Assembly (NCBI GenBank): GCA_026119935.1
Contig: JALRMH010000007.1
Location: 1,045,097 to 1,109,096, forward strand
DNA: 64,000 nt
Direction of reading: 5' to 3'
DNA from: Endothia cerciana
Taxonomy: Eukaryota; Ascomycota; Sordariomycetes; Diaporthales; Cryphonectriaceae
Made by a program: the position numbers and the translations under genes. Under the pieces are notes generated by a model. It was not told the DNA's origin and made no database searches. It worked only from the letters and a program-made list of their open reading frames with translations. Shown here piece by piece: positions 32,930 through 45,419 of this stretch (the first letter of the stretch is position 1; each line of letters starts with the position of its first letter).

Positions 32930-34118
32930 GCTGGCCTGTGGCCCCGGGGGGGGGGGACCATCATATAGCCTCCGGTGGCGCGGATGTTAGTGATGCAGAT
33001 GGGTCATGGGAAGCAGGAGTGTTTTCTAGGTCATTTCTTTGGCCGTTTAATGCCGGCCTAGGGGCGTTCTCGACGCGGAGGGGGGGAAAATTGGCATCTG
33101 AAGGCGTTGAGGGAGTACTAGGTCATGGAGGTTCCTTAGACCAAGCAAATTGAAGATTGATGATACCACAGGTCTTGTGTCCCACTTGACTCTCTCTTCC
33201 TTGGGCGAACCCTCCTGCGAGGTAGACCTCAAGTGCTTGTGGATAAGGTCTCTGTGAAATCGCCTGCGGAAGGACCTGCTGTGGGATACCTTACCATGGG
33301 ACAGCCTGATGTGAGACGACTCTGATATCCGCATTCCTGTCACAGTAACTCCGTCAGCCCTACCCCTGAGACACGCAGAGTCCAAGGTTGCGCTAGGCAT
33401 GCTCAGAAACCACCCAAGAGAAGAGCAAGGGGCACGAGAGAAGATCTCGGGGCCCTCCTGCAGAGGGTTCATAACGAGAGCCCATCGTATAATACCCAGA
33501 ACCAGCCACGGTACGAATTTGCCAAAAAAGAAAAAAAAAAAAAAAAAAAAAAAAAGTGATGGGACGGGAAGGGGAGTTCCCAAGGGTGGGGGCGGGTTTG
33601 TAAGATCTTTTTGAGAACCGCAAAGTGTGTAAGGACATGCCGTGCGAGGTCAAAGGTCTCGGGCCACCAGCGTATGTATTCCTGATGGTGTAAAGTGCCT
33701 CCTGATGCTTCAAGCCCTGGGATACTCCCGCTGCAGGTAGACCACGTCTTCTACGATCACACTGCATGCGTGCATGGGGTGGCAGTCGAGACTACGGGAG
33801 TCTCTATACGGTCAAGGAGGGTGGGGTGTATGATCGACTTTCAGATCATAACAAGAGTACATCAACTCGGTACCATCATCCAATCAGCCGAATGTCAATG
33901 TTTGTATTGGATTTGTTAGAAGAAAAAAAACGGTAAATGGGGTATCATGTCTTTGTCAGAATATCGCGCCGCCGGGATCTAATAGAAGGGCTGGTCCGTC
34001 GCCCGGGTATAATATCAAGACCGAGAATTTAAAAAAGAAAAAAAAAAAAAAGGAAAGAAAAAAAAGAGAGAAATCGGGCTCTCGCCCCCCGCTGTCGCCT
34101 TAGCGACTAAGTGCCTCC
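32930..34118. other. Intergenic between convergent genes
   Basis: 3' flanks of RPB5 and the second rhodopsin-like gene. It has a poly(A) run near 33530-33555 and an A-rich segment at 34030-34070. No coding region seen. Confidence 0.5.
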
Positions 34119-35785
34119 TCACTCGGTTACCACGCCGCCAACATCGTCGCTCGCCCTGCCGCGGCCCTCATAAGGCGGCGGTTTGGGCCCGCCACGGTTC
34201 TCTTCCCGTAGCTGCGGAGGCGTCTCAGTCTTCGGGGATATGGCCGGTGTCAGGTCTCTCAGCTCCGTGGCCGAGTCGCCGGAGTAGTCGGCCTCTTTCT
34301 CTTTCCCCCTTCCCTTGTTTCGGCTGCTCGACCTGAAGGGCCCCAGCAGCCCGCCCAGGTCCTGCAGAAAGGCCTGCGATCCTCTCCTGAACCCGCTAGC
34401 GCCCGCAGGGAGGGCCGAGGGTGGCGTCATTGGTTTTCTGCTGGAGACCGTGCTCTGCCTCCGCACGATGCCGGGGCTGCCCGAGCTCTCATCGTCGAGC
34501 AGGCCGCCGACGTCGAAGAAGGCCACCTTCTTCGGCCCGCTGCTGCTCGGTGCGTCCGACAGCGGCAGACTGCCATTCCTGGCCCTGTCCCGAGCCCGGT
34601 CAGAAAAGCTCCAGTTCTGCATGTTGAACTGCCTAACCGGCACCACCGGTCCCGCGGGCATCGGCATGGCAGGCACGGCCTCGGCGTCCCCGATATGCCT
34701 CAGGTCCTGGTGCACGCCGAAGCCGATGTCCCGGAACAGGTCCTCGTCGCTGCCCCACGCGCGCTCCGCGACGGTCGGCCTCCTAGACCTGTTGTCACTG
34801 TCCGTGCCGTGAGCCGACTCGTCAGCCACGGAGCCGTACTTGAACCGCCGCTTCTTGACGCCCCTGTCCCGCACGAAAGAGCCCAGAACCAGTGCGTTGG
34901 CGACGCCTGTTGCCACGAGCAGTTCGACAGACGCCAGTAGCGAGCGCAGCTGTTGGCCGCCGTGGTCTTCGATGACCCTCGGGAGTCGGTACATGGTGAC
35001 AAGGACGGGGAGCAGAGACATCGAGAAGAGGAGAATGAGCTGTATCTTGCGGGTGAGGGCCATCTGGCTTGACGTAATGATAGGAATTGGGAGCACAACG
35101 AGGAGTAGGTCCGTGAGGACGTTGCACACGCCGATGGTGAGCAGATTTGCATATCCTTGCCGGCACTGACCGCCTGGATCAGGGGAGACCTGCCAATAGT
35201 GAGTGAAAGGCTGGCACTCTGCCAGATCGCTGATCACCACGGCGACAAAAGTCGCTGCCAGAACGCAGCGTACGACGACGACGCTGCCCTGGTAGGCCCT
35301 GGACCAGGTGAGTCCCGAGAGGCGCTTGAAGAATTCGAGGATAGTGTTCTTTAGCATCCAGAGGCTGCAAGCGGACGCAACCGTCAGCATCCCATCTTTC
35401 CCGGCCGTGGAGTAACTTTTTCGACTAAATTAGCGACGGGCACTACTTACGTTGCGGCATAGAAGATCCGGCTAGCGAGTACCAACCCGCTCCCGATCTT
35501 CCTCCCCCGTAACTCGTCTGGCGTCAGACTCATGCCCGAAACGTCGACGTTGTTCGTGCCGTATAGTAGTATGACATGGACGAGCCCCATGCGCGCATAT
35601 AGTGGTAACAGGCAGAAGAAGGCCATCTTATCTTCGGTGAAGAGCATTTCGGAGCGGATGAAGCGGCCAGTCACCCTCAGCAGGACGATGCTGGTGGAGA
35701 AGAGGGTTGCCCACCAGCACACCAGGAGAGTCGGCTTGACGCTGGTCCATGGCAGCTGCTCCGGCGCCTCGGAGTAGAGCGTCAT
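34119..35785 (-). CDS. Rhodopsin-like seven-helix membrane protein with long cytoplasmic tail
   Basis: The model has two exons, 35785-35451 and 35364-34119 (86-bp intron; 526 residues). The join restores YAATLWMLKNTILEFFKRL, a signature of the fungal rhodopsin-domain/Pth11-related family (compare the gene at 11.8-13.0 kb). About seven hydrophobic helices occupy residues 15-320, including TLLVCWWATLFSTSIVLLRV and VVVVRCVLAATFVAVVISDL, then LLTIGVCNVLTDLLLVVLPI. A D/N/L/LLVLP-type helix and a PVLVTMYRLPRV turn match the family. The last ~230 residues are polar, Ser/Arg/Pro-rich and likely cytoplasmic. It is a plasma-membrane candidate receptor with unknown ligand. The start ATG at 35785 is chosen because the longer frame begins only at a TTG. 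Confidence 0.87.
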
Positions 35786-38700
35786 GTCGCCGGGGTTCCT
35801 GCGATGCTGGGCCCCTGTTGGCAAGGCTGGCCACGCCCATCAACCTCCGTAGAGGGGACGAGCGGGGGGAGGCGGTGCTGATCTGAACGGCGAGGCCTAT
35901 CCTTCAGTTGGTGAGATAACTAGCGTCTTCGAAATTCGGGTATAAAAGGGCTGAACAGGTGAGGTCGCATGTGGGTGGAATTTGGTTTAAGTGGCTCTGG
36001 AGAACAGAGCGGTGGTCATGGGGGCCCGATGGCCTTCGATGCCTCTCTTGTTGTGGTGCTGAGGCTATGACGATGCTGTGGTGCCCTGAGTGGTCCTTCT
36101 GGATCCGGAAGCCTATGAGGCGACTTCTGTATATCGGGGCATGAGAATCGCCGTGAGCACCGCGGTCTCCTCGGTCGGGCTCCGTACAGTCCTGAGGACA
36201 TGAGTACAAGATAAACCGGTACAGTGGCGATCCAAGGCAGCTGGCACTTCTTGTCGCATCGACGTCAGCTGTGCTGTAAGCCGGGGGCGGATAGTGGAGT
36301 AAGCGTCCAGCCTCGAGGCGGGAGCAGGGGCCGAGGGGGCTCCATGCGAGGAAGTGAGATCCAGGCCCAGGGACTGTCCTTGGAGGTTACTGTGCCTCGG
36401 CGAGAACGGCGAGGAAGATGCTGGGGGAGGCAAGTTTGCTGTCCTGATGTCGAGTAGTACGATGTGACCGTCTAGACCCCTGGTCAAATACACGCGGGGC
36501 CGGGAAAGAGCATGGCGTGGGCAGGACTCGAGAGTTTCAGGAGGGAGAAGGGACCATGGACAAGATGAGGGCTGGAATGAGGGATCTGACACTACTGTTA
36601 TGGATGGGGAGTGGTCCGTGGCGTGGAGGTTGGCAGATGGGGGTCGAGATAGAGTTCGGCGCTACAACTAATAGTACTCAGGCACCAGGCATGACAGACG
36701 ACGAATCGGTGTCTTGATATGTGGTTGGCAGGGTCTGTCCCAGATGACGACCACGGCCTGCGTGGGCGGTCGATCATAAGGCTAGGGTGTCACTGGATGA
36801 TCCCACCTCGATCCCACCGGCGCTGGGGTCTTCCGGTGGCTGTCATCTTCTTCGTGGTGCACTGCCTGTCGGCGAGGGAGGTGGGATGAACCCAAACCCG
36901 GCCGTGGTACCGCACCATAGTATGTATGTACTACATACAGTACTGTGTAAGAAGCTGCAGGGGATTGGGCCGGGCAGCCCCCTGCCTATCAGCGGCTCGA
37001 ATGCCTGGCCTGATCAGGGCGAGAGGCTAATATGGAGCCTGGGAGGGTGCCAGAGGGCCTCGGGCCGGTGGCCGGTCATCCATAGATAGATACTGTAGGT
37101 CAGAGGGCCAGGAGGCCCAGGGGTACTAAATTATGCCCATGCGAGCTTCATGCAGCCAGAGCGACCACGAGGGTGGCAGACAGATCTCCATAGTATCTGC
37201 AAATGCTACCCGTGTACATAGACACCAGAGGGATTCGTGCCGTGCCAATTACCTCAACGCCTATCGCCTCGCCAGTGATCGTACGGGCAACTTCCGGTGC
37301 CTTATCCATTGCATCACGTTCCTGAGGTGGTCCGGTCTAGGAGAAAGCACACCTCTATGAACAACCGTGATAATTCGTACCATGATACTTCTCCTGACCC
37401 AAGTTCAGATGTGTTTCTGATTAGACGGGTCTGGGCTGGTATGTATATATAGCACTATGGAAGCCACAGGAACCCAGTGCTAATTACCATGGTATGATCG
37501 CATTCTTCAGTCTTCAGTCCTTTCATGTCCTGGATAGGTCCTGTCTCGTCCCGGTCACTCGGGTGCAGGCTGGGGTCGCTGCAAAGTGCGCGAATTCTCG
37601 AGGGGGGTGGGCCTTGCAGCTGCGCGCTGGTGACATGCCACGGGATCCACTGACGAGGTGACGAGGTCTCTGAGTCGCCGACAGTGGCGATGCCGATGAA
37701 AATCATCAGCTGCCTACACGAGCCCTGTTATCTGAAACAAGATTATGCCCAGTTACACCGCACGAGCTGTTAGGACGGCGTCTGTTAGGTATAGGTACCC
37801 AACCCTTTGTACTTGCGGAAGACGATCCCGGACAGATCAGCCACAGCATGTGCGTCATGCTAACCCTCATCCCTGACATCCCACCTCGGAGCTTCCATTG
37901 TCCAACAGCCGTCCTGTCCTGCCAACGAGCCTCTGGTCCCCATCCCAGCAATCAGCACCCAGTGGCAGCCCGAGTGGCTTTGGACTAGCACACAGCCGTA
38001 CTGTGTCCCGTAGTTTGGAACCTCCCGACAGGACGGGTCAGGATGTCCCGGGACCAGGCATGAACCCAGCGCATTCTTCAACGCCAGAAACGTGGGGGGT
38101 GAAATCAATCAAGTGCCTGCTGTTAGCTTCTGTACCAGCCCGGCCTGGTCGTCGAACATGTCGGCCACGAGAGCCGGGCCGGCACAGCCTCCGCTGGCCC
38201 GATCATTCGCTCGCCGTAGGGTTTTTTTTTCTGGCCCTGCGGGAGCGGTGCCTTCCGCTCTCCCTATCTCGTAGCGTGACAGGTTGTTATGTACCTGAGA
38301 AGGGCATCCGAGATCAGGTCGACAACCAGGAAGGCTGGATTCCCGTGCCTCAAGGTCTAGGCCAAGGCTAGCAGGGCTAAGGGCCGCAGCACGTGTCAGC
38401 ACCGCCCCCTGTTACCTCTGTCTGCCTCGGAAGCCTAGGCCCTGGCTATCGCCGCCGTCTGCCCATGCAGTATCTTCTTCAACAGCGACACCGATCGACA
38501 ATAACGGTCAGCGTCGCAGCCCCGGGCTCCACTTGCGCTAATAGCTCACTATCCCGTGGCGGACTCCTGCGCTGGACCGACTTCATCTGGAGCCCTGGCG
38601 CATGCCACGTCGGCGACCTTCCGTGGAGGGATAAGATTCGCAGCCTCGCCACAACTTGTTGGGCAAATAAACCCCCTCCCCCTTGGGCCTTATCAAGCTG

Positions 38701-40366
38701 CCAAGACGAGACCTGGCCTCTCAGCCGTTGCCAGAATCTGGAGCCATATATGATCGGGTTGACGCCACTGCCACCTGCGCTCGTACCGTAGTAGCGCATG
38801 TGTTACCTACTTTTTCGGTCGGTGGATGCGGACATTCATGCGCCTTTATTATCATCTCTGCTCTAAAGTCAATCTGGAAGGTCGACCATGCGCATGAATC
38901 ACAAGCGAAGGCGCCGCCATCCCTTGCTACCCCAGATGTCGGCCACGTGGGAACATACCCCTATTCGCTGTCTCAGAGGTACTTTACAGTATCCTATCTT
39001 CAGGACACGTTGATGGCGGCGACTGAAGTTGAGCCTCAACAACTTCTTGCCGTACGTCGACTCGGCTCCCGAGAAAAAAACAAGTCAACGGTGCCGCAAT
39101 GGCTCATTGCAACCCGAGGAGGGACGAGGACATGGAGCAGGTCTCGGCGCATCCCATGTTGATGACGACACACGCATGCCCGCTGACAGGACCCGCCGAC
39201 CAGAAACACCACACGACCCCCATTGACAGACCTCACGCAGCCTTGTCTGATACCAGATCCTTCAGCCCCCAGCACCCAGCCTTCCTTCAGCCTGGATTGC
39301 GGGTACCGGTGACTACCGACGTACCGCAAAGGATCCCTCGCCGTTGGCTGTGGCGCAAGCATTTGATGTTTGCTAGTTCAACGAGCATACCACTCTCACT
39401 AGCTGTTGTATATTCCAGAGGAGTCTGAAACTACGGCCAGACCAGTGCTGCACTGCGCCACCGGCGGACAATCCTGGGCTTTCATTGGGAAAGTGTGCCC
39501 CTGTCTCTACTGCGTGTGACGCAGCGTGTCGCTGTCTGATCGCTGCGGCCTTGATGATGAACTTTGGGTCGACGCAATTAAAGCCCAGCGCACGCAATGA
39601 CGACGACTGGTGATCATCGGGTAGGCAGGCAGGCGCTGTAGTCCCATCTGCTTGTAACCTCTCGAGGTCTCACAAGCGGATCAGGAACAACATCGCTGAC
39701 GGTGCCTTTCTTCTGGCAGGCGACTGCAACCCCCGCGGCCGGGGACACAGAAGGCCCTGGCGTGCTAAAGCTCCCCACAGGCCGGGACTCTGCCCCAAAA
39801 ACGGGTGCAGCCTCGCCCCACCAGCCCGAGCTGATCCGACGCTGCAAGGCGTCAGGCTGTAGAACGGGATTGCTGAATGTGACGCCGTTCGGACCTTGGC
39901 TGTCTGACATTTCCTGGATGGTAGAGTGGTATTTACTCCGGCGCCAAGACCTCCCCTTGACCAGGCTCACTGTCCTTCGCGAGGACATGGAAATACCGTC
40001 GATCTGGATGAATGAAATAGGATGGTCAGAGGATAAGGTGCACCCTGCCTCGGTACCCTTTATGTCAATTGGACGGTGGGTGCTTCGTATAGTTCGGATT
40101 CCATCTCACGTAGAGACTCGTGCCCCCATTGTGTGTGTGTCGATTCCGGCATGGCACGGATGTCAGGACATTCCGGTCAGCGTCCTTCCTCCCCGCGGGT
40201 CACCTCATTTTCGAGGGACTGCAGCAGTTTGTGCACGTCAAAAATGACTGTCAAGATAGCAGGGCGTATTTTTGTAAAGACATAGGGCACCCGCCAAGAA
40301 CATTGCATTTTGTACATAGCTCTCCGTATGCCGATAGCCATCAACAGACCCAGTGCCTTCACCCTA
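35786..40366. other. Long gene-poor interval
   Basis: About 4.6 kb. Open frames up to about 180 codons exist on both strands, but none shows family features, plausible ATG starts with splice continuity, or codon structure that I can support. A short palindromic patch (GTATGTATGTACTACATACAGTAC) lies near 36918-36944. Confidence 0.5.
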
Positions 40367-41320
40367 TCAAGGCCACAGCTCGACAACCTCCCACCCCCCC
40401 TCGACCTTCCCACCAGGCCTTGTCGCCTTGCCTTGAGGCCCCACGTACGTGTACAACCACCTCCTCTGATCTGCCGGGTCCTTCAGGCTCACCAGGTCCA
40501 CCTCTTCAGGCACAATGACCACCACCCTAAAATTCCTCCTCGCAACCTCGTCCTCCAGCAGTTCATCGCCCACATCCTGACCCAGCCCCTCGCCCGGGCC
40601 CGGCCCGCTCGCCCTGGGCGTGCCCGGGCTCGGGTTCTTGAAGCTGCCCCTCATACCAGGGCTCAGGTTCCCAAAGTGCCCGACGACCTCCCTCTCCCAG
40701 TCCCACTCCCCCTCCCCCACGGCTCCCCGCCCGCCCGCCCCCCTCCCCCTCATCCGCGCCGTCAGCGCGTCCCGCACCGCCCTGGCGCCGCCGCTGTCGG
40801 GGGAGGCGATGTCGGAGGCCGAGATGACCCACGCGCGCCCCCGGATGCGCCACTGGGTCCCCGCCGGGGCGGCCCAGAACACGGCCTCGACGGGGCCGCC
40901 GCCGCCCGAGTGGCTGACGTCCCCGCCGGTCGCTCCCGAGGAGTAGATCTCGGGCACCTTGTCCATCCGCGCGTCCGAGGTGAGCACGGGCATGTCGGAC
41001 TCGTAGCGGTCCGGGTTGCGCGGGGCGCTGTTCTTGTCGTTGGGCGGGAGGGAGGCCCACAGGCCCCTGTAGATGCACGTGCGGGCGCGTGGCACGGCGG
41101 AGGAGGATGACGGGTGGAGGGAGGTGAACGTGAAGGAGGGCTGGTCCATCTGCTTGATCTCCGAGAGGAACTGGGCGCGCCAAGGGGCGGCAGAGGATGC
41201 CGGGTCTGAGGCCATGGTTCTGATGGGGATATGCTGTTTTGCGCCTGGGGGTATGATCATGTTCTGTCTGAGGGGCGAGAGGGCCTTGAGTATAGCCTGG
41301 AGGCGATGGCTGGGGAGCAT
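40367..41320 (-). CDS. Pyridoxamine 5'-phosphate oxidase-like FMN-binding protein (Alr4036 type)
   Basis: A single-exon protein of 317 residues from ATG 41320; an internal ATG at 41215 (MASDPASSAAPW) is an alternative start, and the extra 35 residues look like a basic, possibly organellar leader. The protein matches the fungal Pyridox_oxase_2/Alr4036 domain family: APWRAQFLSEIKQM and ARTCIYRGLWASLPPNDKN, then SDMPVLTSDARMDKVPEI and GGPVEAVFWAAPAGTQWRIRG. The end is RNFRVVVIVPEEVDLVSLKD with a final GWEVVELWP. These belong to the split-barrel flavin-binding fold; the physiological substrate is unknown, so calling it PNPO itself would be too strong. A Gly/Arg-rich loop near residues 195-215 is an insertion. 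It is divergent from TRM4. Confidence 0.87.
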   Translation of the reverse strand: MLPSHRLQAILKALSPLRQNMIIPPGAKQHIPIRTMASDPASSAAPWRAQFLSEIKQMDQPSFTFTSLHPSSSSAVPRARTCIYRGLWASLPPNDKNSAPRNPDRYESDMPVLTSDARMDKVPEIYSSGATGGDVSHSGGGGPVEAVFWAAPAGTQWRIRGRAWVISASDIASPDSGGARAVRDALTARMRGRGAGGRGAVGEGEWDWEREVVGHFGNLSPGMRGSFKNPSPGTPRASGPGPGEGLGQDVGDELLEDEVARRNFRVVVIVPEEVDLVSLKDPADQRRWLYTYVGPQGKATRPGGKVEGGWEVVELWP

Positions 41321-41902
41321 TTAGCCTGGAGGGTTCCCCTAGGACATGGCCGAGAATGGAGCATACATGGAACCGAGATGTGTGGGTTTAGAGGTGACGT
41401 TGTGAGGCCCTAGGGAGGTCTTAGACTCAGTCTCTAAAAATTGTAGTTGATGAATCATGAGACGGCGTTGCCCTACCCGGATATACATGGAAGGACTGTA
41501 GTTCTCAAGCCTTGACCGGGCCTAGGGTCATGTAATGTGATAATATAAGACTCTCTCTTCTGTGGACCGAGTCAACGGAGGGCAAGACCACTCCCGTCTG
41601 AGGTCAGTCGGTATCTTCTCAGGATTTGTCCCTCCCGCTGGAGGGCTTGCGTAATGTGTCTGGTGAATCATCACGGCCAGCCAGTGGAGAGCTCGGGGTG
41701 TGGGGAACGAGGGAGGTGGGGTGAGGGTACGGGTGTACAACCGTAGCGCCCTGCCCCTCCCCCACACTATCTTATCGGTAGGCTCCACTTGCCCTTCCCT
41801 GCTGCATTTTTCTGATTTTCTCTCAAAAAGACGTCTGCAACTTTTACAGTACAATCTCGTCCCCTGCACCACAACCACACAAGGAGCCAATTGCCCTCAA
41901 AG
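41321..41902. other. Divergent promoter region
   Basis: A 580-bp spacer between the flavoprotein gene and TRM4. It includes the leader of TRM4 with pyrimidine-rich sequence before the ATG. No gene seen. Confidence 0.5.
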
Positions 41903-44692
41903 ATGGGCAGGAATAGGGTAGGTTATCAGACGGCTCCTCTTCTCCTCTCTCCTTGTTATAAACTAAATGTGCTTGCAGAACCGTGGTGGGAAGAGGGGCG
42001 GCGGTCACGGCGGCGGTGGCGGCGGCCGTCGCGACAACCGCTATCGATCCGAGATCAAGAAGTTCCACGAGAAGCTGGAGGGCTACTACAACGAGTTGAT
42101 TGAGCTGCCAGAGGAGGAGGAGAAGAAGGAGTTCTGGGAGGCCCTTCGTCGCGAGCTGCCAAACAGCTTCAGGTTCTGTGGCTCGAAGGGGTGAGTCCTG
42201 TCAGGTCGCGCGACGTCTCCCCCCATCACGCACATACCCCCTTCTCACACGCCATTCACAGCCATGCCCTCACCGTCAAGCGCCTCCTCGAGGAGCGCTA
42301 CGTCCCCGAGATCACCGAGCTCGAGAACTACGATGGCAACCCTGTCACCCCTCCCGTCCCCGTTCCTTGGTATCCCGACAACCTCGCCTGGTGGATGACC
42401 ACCCCCAAGAACGTCATCCGCCGGTATCCTCCCTTCGCCAAGTTCCAGAAGTTCCTCGTGTCCGAGACCAGCGTCGGGAACATCAGCCGGCAGGAGGTAG
42501 TGAGCATGATCCCGCCTCTGCTCCTCGACGTCAAGCCTGGTCATGCCGTCCTCGACCTCTGCGCCGCGCCCGGTAGCAAGGCTGCACAGCTCCTCGAGAT
42601 GATCCATTCAGGCGAGGAGGGACGCATACGCAAGGCACTACAAATGCACGCGACGGAGGACGGGCGTGAGGAGCCCGAATTCCCAGTATCGGACGACGTC
42701 GACATGGAAGCAGACCCCGGCGACGACGGCCGCGCTACCGGCATGCTGATTGCAAACGACATGGACTACAGGCGCAGCCACCTGCTCATTCACCAGCTGA
42801 AGCGCTTATCCTCCCCGAACATGATCGTGACCAACCACGACGCCACCCTTTTCCCCTCGCTGAAGCTTCCCTCGGAAGACTCCAAAAGGCAGAACTACCT
42901 CAGGTTCGATCGAATCCTGGCCGATGTTCCCTGCTCCGGTGATGGAACGCTGCGCAAGAACGTCAACATGTGGAAGGACTGGATACCAGGCAACGCCCTT
43001 GGCCTTCACCAAACACAGGTCAGGATCCTCGTTCGCGCCCTGCAGGTGCTCAAACCCGGTGGCCGCGTCGTCTATTCGACCTGCAGCATGAACCCCGTCG
43101 AGAACGAGTCCGTCATAGCCGCGGCTATCGAGCGATGTGGTCATGACAATGTGGAGATCCTGGACTGCAGCAACGAGCTTCCCGGTCTGCAGCGGAAGCC
43201 CGGCATGAAGACATGGAAGGTCATGGACAAGGCCGGCCGCATCTGGAACAACTGGGGTGAGGTCGAGGCGTGGGTGGCCGAGAGCAAGGACAAGGTGATC
43301 CCTGGGAAGCTCGTCCCGACCATGTTCTCTGGCGCGCAGGAAGAGGGCACGCCCGAGGTCCCGCTGGAGAGATGCATCCGCGTCTATGCTCATCAGCAAG
43401 ATACCGGCGGCTTCTTCATCGTTGCGCTGCACAAAAAGAAGGAGTTCAGGGCCAAGCCCGAGAGCTGGGGTGTGACCAGGCCCGCGCAAGGGTCGCAAAA
43501 GGCTGAGAACCCCACGGCGGACACCCCAAAGGCTGAGGAGACGCCTGCCAGCACCGAGGAGATAGTCGCGACTGCCGAGGAGACGGACCAGACGACCGCT
43601 GCAGACGAGACGGCCAGCGAGCAAACTAACACCTTCAAGCGGGCTCGTGAGGGCGAAGGCGAGCAGTCTCCGTCGAAGCGACAGCACACGGAGACTGCAA
43701 CGGAGACCGCCACGGAGACCGTAACGGAAACAGCAACGGAAACAGCAACGGAAGCCAACGGAGACTCGAAGACGGGCGAGCAGGACCTGCAGAATAACGG
43801 TCGGGTGGCTAGCGAGCCAAAGAACCAGAGCACCTCTGATGGCTACGGTGACAAGGCTGCCAAGAAGCAGAACAAGGAACCTTTCGAGGAGCCCTTCAAG
43901 TACCTCGCTTCCGACAACGAGGTCATCAAGAACGTCCAGGAGTTCTACAAGATCTCGCCACGATTCCCTTCGGACCGTTTCATGGTCCGCAATGCTGCAG
44001 GCGAGCCCTCGAAGGCCATTTACTACACTAGCGCACTGGTTCGAGACGTTTTGTCATCCAACGAGGGACGCTTCGTCAAGTTTGTCCATGGTGGAGTCAA
44101 GATGTTCATGAAGCAAGATGCACCCTCCGCGGAGGTCTGTCGCTGGCGCATTCAGAGCGAGGGCATGCCCATCCTCCAGGGCTATGTTGGTCAAGAGCGC
44201 GTCGTCGTGCTCCGCAACAAAGAGACGCTCCACAAGCTTCTCATTGAGATGTTCCCACGCATCAACAACGACGAGTGGAAGAAGCTCGACGAGATTGGCG
44301 AGCGTGTGCGCGAGGTGGGTCTCGGCTGCCTGGTCCTGCGAATCGAACCTGATGGTACGGACCCCGATTTTGCGGAGAGGATGGTACTTCCCCTTTGGAA
44401 GAGCTTCCACTCCCTTAATCTCATGCTGCCGAAGGAGGATCGCAGTGCAATGTTGTTGCGTATCTACAATGACACCACGCCTCTAGTGAACACAATGTTG
44501 AAGGACCAAAAGAAGACCGGCGAGACGCAGAACGGTGACGGAACTGACGTCAAGAGCGACGGACTCATTGCCGAGGCTGCGGCAGATGCGGAGGCAGATG
44601 TTGTGGCCGATGCTGACGCTGAAATGGGCGATGCTGACGACGGCGACGCCGCACCTGTAAATGATGCTCAGGAGGAAGCTGGGGCGGCTTAG
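41903..44692 (+). CDS. trm4: tRNA (cytosine-5)-methyltransferase Trm4/Ncl1 (NSUN2 type)
   Basis: The spliced model has a 15-nt first exon 41903-41917, then 41979-42190 and 42262-44692 (2658 nt, 885 residues); introns are 61 and 71 bp. The enzyme makes m5C at several tRNA positions in the nucleus, using S-adenosylmethionine. The N-terminus is RG/Gly-rich (RGGKRGGGHGGGGGGRR). The Rossmann fold shows VLDLCAAPGSKAAQLLEM (SAM binding), DRILADVPCSGDG (motif IV, with the PCS cysteine) and YSTCSMNPVENE (motif VI, catalytic cysteine). Further NSUN2-family blocks are DNLAWWMTTPKNVIRRYPP and DTGGFFIVALHKKKEF. Residues about 420-560 form a Glu/Thr/Ala-rich linker with imperfect TETA repeats. A C-terminal domain follows (YKISPRFPSDRFMVRN) and then an acidic Ala/Asp tail. 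Confidence 0.95.
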
Positions 44693-45419
44693 GGGGCTGA
44701 CATCCCTTCTCCCACGCGTTCACTTGAGTATAGCAGCTATTCGGCTGCCCCTGTGGAGAAGCCCAAAATCGACCCTGAGAATGCGGGTTTATAAGTCGAT
44801 GATTCCTGTCACAGCACGGAGGCAGCTCAAGAACTGCAAAGTTTCGTTGAGGCGGCCAAGGTGGCATATATCAACACAGCGTCAACACCACCCGAAAGGC
44901 AGGCATCTGACGCCGCCGCGCAAGATGACAGGCAAGGAGTCTGGTTCAAACCGGATCCATGGGCTTAAGCGTCCCGGGGAACCGCTACTCGGGGATAGGC
45001 GAGACCTGAGAAGAGTTTGAAAAGTTGCTTTCTGCCAGACTTCACCCTCTTCGTGCCGAAGCAAAGGGGAAAAAGGGGCTGTATCTTCCAAGATAGGTCT
45101 GGGCTGGCAGCAGGATGAAAGATACCGGTGGACTATGTCACTCAACTTTGGTCCATGCAAGCAAGAAGATGTACAATGCTACTGGGTATTCGGATTTTGC
45201 TTGGGATAAGGGAAACTGCGGGACCAGGAGTTGAAAAGAATCCAGATTTCTTTGCATAAGAACCACGCTGCTTCTTCCCTTCATTTGTGCGTTGTGATAT
45301 TGACCACAAATGAGTCTGTCATCGGGTTGTTTAACCCATACATCGGCCTCTCCTCTTGAAGACGACGCGAGAGGCGGCGACGACAGCCACGATGGCGAAA
45401 CCGACCCAGGTCCCGGCTC
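44693..45419. other. Intergenic between convergent genes
   Basis: 3' flanks of TRM4 and the MFS gene. No coding region recognised. Confidence 0.5.

Noticed and set aside
36113..36592. Minus-strand 159-codon open frame upstream of the second rhodopsin-like gene
   Set aside because: It begins at a GTG rather than an ATG and shows no family features.
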